Assembly: GCA_002840715.1 (NCBI GenBank)
Contig: PHBW01000013.1
Coordinates: 43,992-107,991 of the forward strand
DNA: 64,000 nt
Reading direction: 5' to 3'
Origin: Chloroflexi bacterium HGW-Chloroflexi-4
GTDB taxonomy: Bacteria; Chloroflexota; Anaerolineae; Anaerolineales; Anaerolineaceae
In this document: positions 44,162-52,787 of the stretch, piece by piece
Position numbering within the stretch: the first letter of the stretch is position 1
Layout of the letters: each line of letters begins with the position of its first letter
The notes under the pieces: model-generated
Told to the model about the DNA's origin: nothing
Databases searched by the model: none
What the model saw: the letters and a program-made list of their open reading frames with translations, nothing else
Program-made: the position numbers and the translations under genes

Positions 44162-46362
44162 TCAGGCATGGCGGGGGCTTTTCCCGACTCAAGCATTTCA
44201 CGCCAGGCTTCATCAGTAAGCCGTTCATTGGCCGGAACAGGAAACTCGTAATATGTATAAACAGCGCCAAAAGTTAAATGATATGGCGCTAATGGCGACA
44301 CCACCAAAATCGATGTTGGATAACCCACACCTTCTTCCAGTGCAAAGCCGTATCCTGAAGCCACATCCGCCACTAAAGCGGACTTTTGGTCTTCAAGGTA
44401 ATTTCGCCCCTCGCCATCTTCGGGAGGATCGGCTGCAGCAATGGTCATGGCTTCCAACCAGCCGCCGTAATATTGAATGCGCCAGTAGTCCTCATCGCTG
44501 ATGGTGACGCCGTTGAGTTCGCTTTGCACAATGGTCAGCAGGAATTGCAATTCATCGATCAAATTATCCAAATTTCCCCGGGTCGTTTCATCCAACAATC
44601 CCCGTTCTTCCAAGCCGCTGCGGGTCATCTGCGCCAACGCCAGCAGACGAGCAAATGCTTCAGGGTTCGGCTCAACATAACCCTTAGGTGGATCAGCATC
44701 TTCACCGCCGCCCATTTCAGCCATCACCTGTTTGGAATAAAGGATTGTGTCATGCTTGAGTTCGGTCCAGGTGCTGAGCGCGGTCGCCATATCTTTACGC
44801 AGCCAGGCCTGATTTTGCATGAAGGCCGGATACTGCGGACCCTTGACCGCAAAGATGGGCTGCATGGAATATAACCATGCCCAATACAAATTCTGCGTCC
44901 AGGAATCCAAACCAAAGCCGGCAACTTCTGCTTTAACTTTGGTTAGTTGAGTATCAAAGTTTTCATATTTTGTTTCACCCATCTGATCCAATAATTTGTA
45001 GGCTTCATCAGATTCCATCGCGGCAAGTAAATCCAAGCCTTTCGGCAGACCGCGGGGTTCACTGAGTGTGCCCACTTTTCTAAAGATCAACTCTCCGAAA
45101 ACATACTGATCGAGTGTGAAGCGCTGCCCCATGAATCTAAATCCCTGGGTGGCATCATCACGATCCTGCCAGATATAAACCCACATGGAATTGATCTGAG
45201 GCGGAGGCAGATTTTTTGCGGCTTTATTATATTCATCCATCTTGGTTTCATCGGCAAAACTGATCAGGTCAGGTGATTCACCAAATATTTGATCAGAAAG
45301 CGCGCCATATTCATGGAAGGAAAGATCATCCGCCTTGCCGACGATGAAAACGGTCGGGTCATAAATATTTTGCCAGAGTTCGGTGGCTGATTTGCCTGAG
45401 GAGGTTTGCGCCGACCGCAAGGCCTGGATCATCAGCAAAGCCCGCTGTGTTTCGACGCGGTCCTTCAATCTGAAAGTCATCCGTCCGAACCACATCATGG
45501 ATTTGAAATATTTTTCCAGGGCAGGGCTGAGGGTGTAATGGCCCCGCGGTGTATATTGCGAATAATCCTCATTTAAAATGTCATTGATTCCTTCACCGCC
45601 CATCGTCCAAATCGGAGAAGGCGACATCGGTGACTTGGATTCCATCAATGCGAGTTCCATGTCAACCAATGTTTTGGCTTCTGCCGGGATGGAAATGGAC
45701 AATTCAAGGATTTCAGCAGGCACACCAAAATAAGCCACGTTACGCAATGCCGCTTCTTCCAAGTCTGTACCTTTTAATAAATCGTATTGCACCAGACTTG
45801 ATTCAAGCATTGCCGTAGTCAATTCATTTAAGATCGGAATGAAAGATGTCTTTTCAAGATCGCGCAGCATTTTGTCAAAGATTAAATGGTAAACATGGAA
45901 CATTGAATCTGTGGTGATAAAGACAGGCAGCGCACCATAACGGTTGCTTTCATAAAGTTGATAGAACTCCGAGTACATTTTGCCAGGATCACTGCTCGGC
46001 GGAGTAACCACAAAGCCGTTGGTCAAAAGTGCTTGTTCCTGCGCCGCAGACAAGGTCAGTGCCTCATCATCTAACCCAACTACTTGATCAGCGGTTAATG
46101 GCAAGGTATAACCATCAATAAAAGTATCTGGAATATTCACCTGCTGAATTTCATAGCTGGCAAATGCACTGCCGTAAACAGCTTCAGGGTAGGTGGTTGC
46201 TTCTTGTGAGATGTCATCAGGAATTTTGGTGCTAATTTCTTCAACAATAGTTGAGACGTCATCAATCTTTTGAGAGATAAGGTTTGTTAAATTACATGCC
46301 GAGAGCATCAATGTTATGATAATCAATCCGCTTGCGAATGCCCAAATACGATTCTTTTTCAT
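44134..46362 (-). CDS. DUF3160 lipoprotein
   Basis: 742 aa. Lipobox 'LMLSAC' (Cys 23), GGAGG 5 nt before the ATG. The body matches what I know of DUF3160: 'VFITTDSMFHVYHLIFDKML' (about 150-170), 'FMGQRFTLDQYVF' and a C-terminal 'YTYYEFPVPANERLTDEAW'. No enzymatic activity is established for the family. It lies between an FG-GAP-like protein gene and the CapA gene, all probably exported. Confidence 0.85.
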   Translation of the reverse strand: MKKNRIWAFASGLIIITLMLSACNLTNLISQKIDDVSTIVEEISTKIPDDISQEATTYPEAVYGSAFASYEIQQVNIPDTFIDGYTLPLTADQVVGLDDEALTLSAAQEQALLTNGFVVTPPSSDPGKMYSEFYQLYESNRYGALPVFITTDSMFHVYHLIFDKMLRDLEKTSFIPILNELTTAMLESSLVQYDLLKGTDLEEAALRNVAYFGVPAEILELSISIPAEAKTLVDMELALMESKSPMSPSPIWTMGGEGINDILNEDYSQYTPRGHYTLSPALEKYFKSMMWFGRMTFRLKDRVETQRALLMIQALRSAQTSSGKSATELWQNIYDPTVFIVGKADDLSFHEYGALSDQIFGESPDLISFADETKMDEYNKAAKNLPPPQINSMWVYIWQDRDDATQGFRFMGQRFTLDQYVFGELIFRKVGTLSEPRGLPKGLDLLAAMESDEAYKLLDQMGETKYENFDTQLTKVKAEVAGFGLDSWTQNLYWAWLYSMQPIFAVKGPQYPAFMQNQAWLRKDMATALSTWTELKHDTILYSKQVMAEMGGGEDADPPKGYVEPNPEAFARLLALAQMTRSGLEERGLLDETTRGNLDNLIDELQFLLTIVQSELNGVTISDEDYWRIQYYGGWLEAMTIAAADPPEDGEGRNYLEDQKSALVADVASGYGFALEEGVGYPTSILVVSPLAPYHLTFGAVYTYYEFPVPANERLTDEAWREMLESGKAPAMPEWTNSYIIP

Positions 46363-46376
46363 TTTTCCTCCATACC

Positions 46377-47075
46377 TTAATCGGTCACAATCAAGACGTT
46401 TTGATTTACTGAAACGATCCCAAAATCCGAAATGCCTTCCTTAATGCTGTCACGTAAACGAAAACCGAAACCGCTCCAATCCCATACGGTCAAGTTGCCA
46501 GTAATCTGGTTATCATCATAATCTCCCTCAAGCGCAACCAGTTCCTGAAAACCATCCTGATCCAGGTCTACAGCTTGGATGTTGAATACGGGAGCAATTA
46601 ATGAGGAACCCGCCCACATCTCACGGTATTGGCTGCCATCCCATCCCACCAGGATCAAATGACAGCTCATGCCGGCTTGATCGTGAAAATTCGCTATCCG
46701 TCCTCCAGATGGGAGAAAAGAGTCAATCGGCCAGCGCTTATGCTCACGCCACACAACCATGGCAAGTTCATTGCTGCCGTCACGGTTCAAGTCGCCAGTA
46801 ATAGTTTCGGTGACACGCCAGGGTTCGGGGCTTTGCCACTTAACCAACTTGCTTTGACAATCCACAATCTTGATTGAGTCGTCCGAATCATCGAGACAAT
46901 CCTGTTCACTTCCAAAATCAAAACGTGAAAGCGGAGTGGGGCTGATCAGTTGAATTTTAGAAAAGGAGAGTGGTTCACGGATGAGAGACTCCTCTGCAAG
47001 ACTCCAAAAGCGAATGGACACAGGAGAGAGAATCAAAAAAAGGCTAAGAGAAATCAGTGTTAATCGAAGTTTCAT
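46377..47075 (-). CDS. exported FG-GAP/VCBS-like protein
   Basis: 232 aa from the ATG at 47075; an upstream TTG is not credible. A signal or anchor helix (about 5-25) is followed by repeated 'DLNRDGSNELAMVVW' and 'DLDQDGFQELVALEGD' segments, the Ca-binding DxDxDG loops of integrin-like/VCBS beta-propeller repeats. There are too few repeats for a full propeller. Possibly works with the DUF3160 protein encoded 14 nt downstream. Confidence 0.65.
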   Translation of the reverse strand: MKLRLTLISLSLFLILSPVSIRFWSLAEESLIREPLSFSKIQLISPTPLSRFDFGSEQDCLDDSDDSIKIVDCQSKLVKWQSPEPWRVTETITGDLNRDGSNELAMVVWREHKRWPIDSFLPSGGRIANFHDQAGMSCHLILVGWDGSQYREMWAGSSLIAPVFNIQAVDLDQDGFQELVALEGDYDDNQITGNLTVWDWSGFGFRLRDSIKEGISDFGIVSVNQNVLIVTD

Positions 47076-47225
47076 AATTGAATTTTTGCTACTAGATCTA
47101 ATCTCATTGTACAACCATTAATTATAGAATTTCTTGTTCTTTTGAAAGTTTTTGACTAAATAAGTGAAAAAGTAGCGATTATTTAACTTCTTGTAAAAAT
47201 AGTATAAACAAGTGGCGGCTTTACT

Positions 47226-47254
47226 TTGACAAGAATCTACTATTCACTTAAAAT
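47226..47254 (+). promoter_or_regulatory. strong sigma70-type promoter of the EF-G-like gene
   Basis: Consensus -35 TTGACA (47226-47231), 17-bp spacer, -10 TAAAAT (47249-47254). Start expected near 47261, giving a 38-nt 5' UTR with GAGAAGGG as ribosome site. Confidence 0.85.
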
Positions 47255-47298
47255 GGGAAGATTGAAGTCATCTCAAGTTAAGAGAAGGGCCATCTTTC

Positions 47299-49269
47299 AT
47301 GAAAGAGTACTCGACCGACAAGATCCGTAATGTTGTACTGGCATCTCACTCCGGTGCAGGCAAAACAATTCTGATTTCACTTTATACATCCGTGATTCCG
47401 GTTGAATATCGTGATTCAAAGGTTAACTTTTTAGACACCCCCGGATACACAGATTTTATTGGCGAAGTTATTTCTTCCATGCGCGTTGCTGAAGGTGTGG
47501 TGGTGCTGGTAGACGCTGTCAACGGTCTGGAGGTCGGCACTGAAATCGCCCTGAATTACTGCTCCAAAATGAACATGCCTCGTTTCTTGCTAATCAACAA
47601 GATGGAACGCGAGAATGCAAACTTTCAAAAATCCCTCACCTCCGTTCAGGAATACTCTGATATTCGTCTTATCCCTGTGCAGCTCCCATGGGGTGAAAAA
47701 CTGGAATTCAAGGGCGTGATTGATCTGCTTTCGATGAAAGCATACAAAGGCGAAGGCAAAACTGCTGAAGAAATCCCCGCTGAATTAAGAGCAGAAGCCG
47801 AAGAAGCACGCGCCAAATTGGTTGAAGCCGCCGCTGAAGGCGATGACACTTTGCTCGAGAAATACCTCGACTCAGGTGCCCTTACTGATGAAGAAGTCAT
47901 CAAGGGTCTGGCTGAAGTGGTTCGTTCTTGCAGCTATATGCCAGTATTAGTTAGCGCCGGTCATACTGGTGTCGGTGTACTTAAATTGCTGGATGCCATC
48001 CTTGACCTGATCCCCTCGCCTGCCACCGCAGTTCAAGCAGTTGCTGAAGGCAAAGCTGGTGAAGAGAAACTTGAAGCAAAAGATAACGGCCCTCTGGCTG
48101 TCTATGTTTGGAAAACCACAGCTGATCCGTTTGTTGGAAAACAAACTTACTTTAGAGTTTATTCAGGTACCGTTTCGGCCGATTCCCGCATTTGGAATCA
48201 GACCAAGCAAATGGAAGAACGCATCGGCACCATCGGCATTCCCCGCGGCAAAGAAGCCCTCGGCGTCAAAGTCGCTCATGCCGGTGATATCTGCATCGTG
48301 CCAAAATTGACTGAAACCTCAACGTCTAACACACTTTGCGACAAGGCTCACCCCTTGACGCTCCCCATCCCCGAATACCCGACCGCATTGTATTCGGTGG
48401 CCCTCTTCCCCAAGACCCAGGGTGACTCCACTAAGATCACATCAACCCTGCACCGTCTGGTTGAAGAAGACATGACCCTAAAATGGTACAACGACGGAAC
48501 CACCCTGCAAACCATTCTGCAAGGTCTGGGCGATCAGCATATTGACGTCGCCATTCGCCGTGCCGAGACCAAATTCCAGGTTGGCATCATCCTGCATGAA
48601 CCGAAAGTCTCATATCAAGAAACGATTACCAAATCTGCATCCGCCATGCACCGCCATAAGAAACAAACCGGTGGTTCAGGTCAATTTGGTGAGGTCCATT
48701 TGAAGGTATCTCCGCTGACTGATAAAGAATTTGATTACACCTGGGATGTGTTCGGCGGTGCCGTTTCTCAATCCTATTCCTCTTCCATCCAAAAAGGCAT
48801 CGCAACCGTGATGAAAGAAGGCGTCATTGCCGGTTATCCCGTCTCTGGCGTGCATGTTTCAGTCTTTGATGGCAAGGAACATCCCGTTGACTCAAAACCG
48901 GTTGCCTTTGAAGTTGCCGGTCGTAAAGCCTTTGAAGAAGCCGTGAGAGAAGCAGGACCTGTGCTGCGTGAACCGATCATGCTGGTGCATATCACCGTCC
49001 CTGAGATCAACATGGGCGACGTGATGGGCGATCTTAACACCCGCCGCGCCCGCATTCAGGGTATGGAAACCGAAAAAGGCCGTTCTGTCGTGACCGCTAC
49101 TGTTCCTCTTGCTGAAATGCTGCGCTATACCACCACCTTGCGCTCCATCACCGGTGGACGCGGCGTCTTCAGAATGGAATTTGACCACACAGATGTTGTG
49201 CCAGCTCATATTGCACAACCCATCATTGATGCCCGTACCAAAGAAATGGAAAACAGAAAAGAAGAGTAG
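47299..49269 (+). CDS. elongation factor G-like GTPase lacking the switch I segment
   Basis: 656 aa. Domain order is that of EF-G: G domain, beta-barrel (about 240-350), then domains III-V ending with 'RSITGGRGVFRMEFDH'. The P-loop 'SHSGAGKT' (16-23) and 'DTPGY' (46-50) are present, but only about 22 residues separate them, where EF-G proteins have about 60; the segment with switch I and its Mg-binding Thr is missing. The G4 motif is NKME (100-103) instead of NKxD. Members of this EF-G-like branch are not the main translocase. The deletion keeps the frame and the promoter is strong, so the gene looks expressed; a collapsed assembly is the alternative. Confidence 0.85.
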   Translation: MKEYSTDKIRNVVLASHSGAGKTILISLYTSVIPVEYRDSKVNFLDTPGYTDFIGEVISSMRVAEGVVVLVDAVNGLEVGTEIALNYCSKMNMPRFLLINKMERENANFQKSLTSVQEYSDIRLIPVQLPWGEKLEFKGVIDLLSMKAYKGEGKTAEEIPAELRAEAEEARAKLVEAAAEGDDTLLEKYLDSGALTDEEVIKGLAEVVRSCSYMPVLVSAGHTGVGVLKLLDAILDLIPSPATAVQAVAEGKAGEEKLEAKDNGPLAVYVWKTTADPFVGKQTYFRVYSGTVSADSRIWNQTKQMEERIGTIGIPRGKEALGVKVAHAGDICIVPKLTETSTSNTLCDKAHPLTLPIPEYPTALYSVALFPKTQGDSTKITSTLHRLVEEDMTLKWYNDGTTLQTILQGLGDQHIDVAIRRAETKFQVGIILHEPKVSYQETITKSASAMHRHKKQTGGSGQFGEVHLKVSPLTDKEFDYTWDVFGGAVSQSYSSSIQKGIATVMKEGVIAGYPVSGVHVSVFDGKEHPVDSKPVAFEVAGRKAFEEAVREAGPVLREPIMLVHITVPEINMGDVMGDLNTRRARIQGMETEKGRSVVTATVPLAEMLRYTTTLRSITGGRGVFRMEFDHTDVVPAHIAQPIIDARTKEMENRKEE

Positions 49270-49285
49270 TTGCCCAACTTCTCGC

Positions 49286-49317
49286 AAAAGCTGGACGGGT
49301 GACCGTCCAGCTTTTTA
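49286..49317 (+). terminator. intrinsic terminator of the EF-G-like gene
   Basis: A 12-bp stem AAAGCTGGACGG/CCGTCCAGCTTT (49287-49298 with 49303-49314) with loop GTGA, then T-rich sequence. Confidence 0.93.
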
Positions 49318-49377
49318 TTTCAAGCCCTGCTTGACGCTGTACTTTATGTCTGGTAATCTTGGAGAATCAAACACAGG

Positions 49378-49596
49378 ATGAACCGAATGGAAGAAACATT
49401 TCTTGAAAAAGCCTGGGATGACCTCCTCTCAAGAGACCCCAAACTGATTGAAGCCCGCTACAAGTCATTGGATCCGAAAAGCCAGAAAGTAGTCATTGAA
49501 CATCTTCAAAACATGGTCACTGACACCGGATGGCATCCGGTACAGGTCATTTCTGCACAAAATGCATTAGACACACTCACAAAACTGGGGTATTAG
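49378..49596 (+). CDS. small conserved-looking protein of unknown function
   Basis: 72 aa, acidic and helical ('LEKAWDDLLSRDPKLIEARYKSL'), with no motif or membrane helix that I recognise. It precedes the MazG-like gene by 3 nt and probably starts a five-gene run to 52754. An upstream GGAG lies about 17 nt before the first ATG; the Met three codons later is an alternative start. Confidence 0.6.
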   Translation: MNRMEETFLEKAWDDLLSRDPKLIEARYKSLDPKSQKVVIEHLQNMVTDTGWHPVQVISAQNALDTLTKLGY

Positions 49597-49599
49597 ACA

Positions 49600-49926
49600 G
49601 TGGATATCCGTGAACTGACTGATGAGATGAACCAGTTTGTAACCGCCAAAGGTTGGACTCAAAAAGATACCCGGCGGCCGCAAACACCGCGCAATCTGGC
49701 AATTTCACTTTCACTTGAATCTGCCGAAGTCTTGGAACATTTTCAGTGGAATGATGAACTGAAAGATCAGAAAGAATTTCGCGGTGAACTTGCCGATGTG
49801 GCACTTTATCTGCTTCAGCTTGCCAGCATCACCGGAGTGGATCTTGAACAGGCCATTCTTGAAAAACTGCAATCCAATTACGGCCGCGTATGGGATCAAC
49901 CCAAAGAAAATGAGGAAATCCAATGA
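49600..49926 (+). CDS. MazG-like nucleotide pyrophosphohydrolase
   Basis: 108 aa from a GTG. The all-alpha NTP-PPase motif is visible: 'SLESAEVLEHFQW' (ExxE) and 'GELADVALYLLQLA' (ExxD), giving the Mg-binding acidic cluster. The short length fits the RS21-C6/dCTPase branch, which hydrolyses dCTP or modified dNTPs to the monophosphate. It overlaps the LOG gene by 4 nt. Confidence 0.88.
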   Translation: MDIRELTDEMNQFVTAKGWTQKDTRRPQTPRNLAISLSLESAEVLEHFQWNDELKDQKEFRGELADVALYLLQLASITGVDLEQAILEKLQSNYGRVWDQPKENEEIQ

Positions 49927-50477
49927 GAATAGCAGTTTACGGCGGCGCAGCACCCAAACCCGGTGAACAAGCCTACGAAGATGCCCGCCAACTGGGTTTC
50001 CTTTTAGGCAAATCAGGTCATACCATCATGACCGGTGGTTATATCGGTGTTATGGAAGCCGCTTCAAGAGGTGCCAGCGAAGCCGGCGCTCATGTGATCG
50101 GTTCCACCTGCATCCAACTTGAAACCTGGCGCGGAATCACCGCAAACCAGTGGGTCAAAGAAGAGTGGAAGCATGAAACCCTGCGAGATCGGTTATATGC
50201 GCTGGTCGAAAAGTGCGATGCAGCCGTGATGATGCCCGGCGGTGTCGGCACGCTCGCAGAACTGGCAGTCATGTGGAATGAAGAGATCATCTCGATGAAA
50301 CCCGGCCGCATGATGGTATTGGTTGGCAAAGGCTGGCAGAAAACGGTTGAAATGTTTATCGCAGAATTGGGAGGTTACATGCCCGAGCACGACCAAAAAA
50401 GGGTAATTTTTGCCGAGGATATTCAGGCGGCAGTTGAATTGATCAACAAATTTGAAGCAGAAACCCAGAAATCATAG
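49923..50477 (+). CDS. LOG family protein (putative nucleoside 5'-monophosphate phosphoribohydrolase)
   Basis: 184 aa. The family signature 'PGGVGTLAEL' is intact, and 'GGYIGVMEAASRGASEAGA' matches the nucleotide-binding region. LOG-type enzymes split nucleoside monophosphates into base and ribose 5-phosphate; older databases mislabel them lysine decarboxylase. Co-translated with the MazG-like enzyme, suggesting a shared nucleotide clean-up role. Confidence 0.88.
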   Translation: MRIAVYGGAAPKPGEQAYEDARQLGFLLGKSGHTIMTGGYIGVMEAASRGASEAGAHVIGSTCIQLETWRGITANQWVKEEWKHETLRDRLYALVEKCDAAVMMPGGVGTLAELAVMWNEEIISMKPGRMMVLVGKGWQKTVEMFIAELGGYMPEHDQKRVIFAEDIQAAVELINKFEAETQKS

Positions 50478-50495
50478 CTTATCAGGAAAACTCTT

Positions 50496-51929
50496 ATGGA
50501 CAATGAAAAATTAACTCCCCGCAGCGAAAACTTTTCAGAATGGTATAACCAACTCATTCAACGAGCCGAATTAGCCGATAATGCTCCCGTCCGCGGATGC
50601 ATGGTGGTGCGCCCTCACGGCTGGGCTTTGTGGGAAAACATCCAATCCGCACTCGACAAACGCTTCAAAGACACAGGCCACGTCAACGCGGCATTTCCGC
50701 TGCTCATTCCCATGTCTTTTTTACAAAAAGAAAAGGAACACGTCAAAGGGTTTTCACCCGAATTGGCCGTGGTCACCCACGGCGGCGGATCGGAACTTGA
50801 AGAACCCCTTGTGGTGCGCCCGACCTCAGAGACCATCATTGGATATATGTATTCCAAATGGATCAAGTCTTACCGCGACCTGCCGGTGCTGATCAACCAA
50901 TGGGGCAACGTCGTGCGCTGGGAAATGCGCACCCGCCCCTTCTTGCGCACACTTGAATTCTACTGGCAGGAAGGCCACACCGCCCATGCCACCGAAAAAG
51001 AAGCGGATGAAGAAACCATGCGCATGCTTGAGGTTTACACCCGCTTCGCCATTGACGAAGCTGCCGTACCGGTCATCCCCGGTCGTAAAAGTGACACCGA
51101 AAGATTCGCTGGTGCGGTACGCACTTACTCCATCGAAGCCATGATGGGCGATACCAAAGCTTTGCAATCAGGCACCTCTCACCTGCTCGGCCAAAACTTC
51201 GCCAAAGCTTTTGAGATTCAATACCTGGATGAAAACAATACCCAGCAGTTTTGCTGGACCACCTCATGGGGTCTTTCTACCCGTTTCATCGGCGCAATCA
51301 TCATGACCCATGGCGATGACCAAGGTCTGGTGCTGCCGCCCAAACTAGCGCCCATCCAGATCGTGATCGTACCCATTTATAAAAACGACGAAGAACGCGG
51401 CAAGGTCATGCTGTTTATTGAAAATCTTAAGGGTGAGTTGAGCAGCTTCCGCTTCAAAGTGGATGACCGGACAGAGGTAACGCCCGGCTTCAAATATAAC
51501 GATTGGGAAATGCGCGGTGTGCCCGTGCGCCTCGAGGTCGGTCCGCGCGACGTTGAAAAGAACTCGGTCATGTCAGCCCGCCGAGACATCCCCGGCCGGG
51601 ATGGCAAGAAGATACTTTCACTTGAAGGTCTCAGCGGAGAGATATCGAATCTGCTTAAAGAGATCCACACCAGCATGTATGAAAAAGCCAAAGCTTTCAG
51701 AGATTCACACATCTTTGACCCCAAAGATTATGAAGAACTGAAATCCACCATCGAAAAAGGATGGGCGTTCTCATGGTGGTGCGGCGACGGCGCTTGCGAA
51801 GCCAAAGTCAAGGAAGACACCAAAGCCACCACGCGCTGCATCCCGCTCGATCAACCCGGCGGCAAAGACAATTGCATCGTCTGCGGCAAAGAAGCTCACG
51901 AAAAGGTTTACTTCTCCAAGGCGTATTAG
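50496..51929 (+). CDS. proS: prolyl-tRNA synthetase, archaeal/eukaryotic type
   Basis: 477 aa. Class II motifs: 'VRPTSETIIGYMYSKWI' and 'RWEMRTRPFLRTLEFYWQEGHT' (motif 2), then 'GTSHLLGQNFAKAF'. The anticodon domain follows, and the C-terminal zinc-binding extension ('CGDGACEAKV', 'DNCIVCGKEAH', ending 'FSKAY') marks the ProS type found in archaea, eukaryotes and some bacteria. It lacks the editing insertion of the usual bacterial form. It charges tRNA-Pro. Confidence 0.96.
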   Translation: MDNEKLTPRSENFSEWYNQLIQRAELADNAPVRGCMVVRPHGWALWENIQSALDKRFKDTGHVNAAFPLLIPMSFLQKEKEHVKGFSPELAVVTHGGGSELEEPLVVRPTSETIIGYMYSKWIKSYRDLPVLINQWGNVVRWEMRTRPFLRTLEFYWQEGHTAHATEKEADEETMRMLEVYTRFAIDEAAVPVIPGRKSDTERFAGAVRTYSIEAMMGDTKALQSGTSHLLGQNFAKAFEIQYLDENNTQQFCWTTSWGLSTRFIGAIIMTHGDDQGLVLPPKLAPIQIVIVPIYKNDEERGKVMLFIENLKGELSSFRFKVDDRTEVTPGFKYNDWEMRGVPVRLEVGPRDVEKNSVMSARRDIPGRDGKKILSLEGLSGEISNLLKEIHTSMYEKAKAFRDSHIFDPKDYEELKSTIEKGWAFSWWCGDGACEAKVKEDTKATTRCIPLDQPGGKDNCIVCGKEAHEKVYFSKAY

Positions 51930-51941
51930 TGAGAACCTGGC

Positions 51942-52754
51942 ATGCCAGCCATTGAATTCAGCCGTTTACGCACAAAAATTGAACTGCTCGGAAAGGTCTA
52001 CAACCAGCCCGGGCAGTTCCTCAAGGATTTACAGGACCTCTATTTTTTCTATTCCGATCTCACCTTCCAGTCTGGAAAATCCAACGCCGCCAATGTCAAC
52101 GCATTAAAAACCTACCGCACGCCGCTCATCATCAACCGAGAACTTGAAAGGCTATTGCGTCCGCGCGCACTAGCCGAACCGGAAGAAACGCTTAAAATCA
52201 TTGATGAGCTTTGGCAAACCAAAATGCTTGAACCCTGTCAACTGGCTGCAGGTTTATTGGGTTCTCTGCCGATGGAGTCTGCCGATGCCGTGTTTGAACG
52301 CATTCAATCATGGTCACGTACCGGCGAAAATTCTGAACTGCTGGATATCCTGCACACCAAGTCCACCGAAACTGTCCGCCGTGAATCTCCAGCTTTATGG
52401 ATCAAAACCCTCAGATCCTGGGTGCACGCCGAAGATCCAACCTTGCAAAAATTTGGCGTTTTGGGTCTGATCCCTATGCTCAACGACCCCGACAACGACA
52501 ACCTTCCGATCATCTTTGATTTTCTGCAACCAGTGATTGCTGAGACCGATCCGCGCCTTGTCGTCACCCTCATGCAAATCATAGAAATCCTGGCGCAAAA
52601 ATCAGAATCTGAAACCGTCTATTTGCTCAAGCAAATCATCAAAGAATCGACCAACCCCGACCTGCCCCGCTTCATCCGCCGCGCCCTGCCGAGTTTTTCA
52701 GAAGGTGCGCAGTTGTCATTGAAGAATTGTCTAAAAGAAAACCCCATTTCATAA
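51942..52754 (+). CDS. HEAT-repeat-like helical protein, function unknown
   Basis: 270 aa. Alternating amphipathic helices ('TLQKFGVLGLIPMLND', 'NLPIIFDFLQPVI', 'RLVVTLMQIIEILAQ') suggest a HEAT/ARM or DNA alkylation repair-like superhelix. No catalytic motif is visible. It starts 12 nt after proS and ends a run of genes; no terminator hairpin is seen in the 33-nt gap to the convergent lipoprotein gene. Confidence 0.6.
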   Translation: MPAIEFSRLRTKIELLGKVYNQPGQFLKDLQDLYFFYSDLTFQSGKSNAANVNALKTYRTPLIINRELERLLRPRALAEPEETLKIIDELWQTKMLEPCQLAAGLLGSLPMESADAVFERIQSWSRTGENSELLDILHTKSTETVRRESPALWIKTLRSWVHAEDPTLQKFGVLGLIPMLNDPDNDNLPIIFDFLQPVIAETDPRLVVTLMQIIEILAQKSESETVYLLKQIIKESTNPDLPRFIRRALPSFSEGAQLSLKNCLKENPIS

Positions 52755-52787
52755 TAGTGATTTGCCATTCCTTGTAGTATTTTTCCA

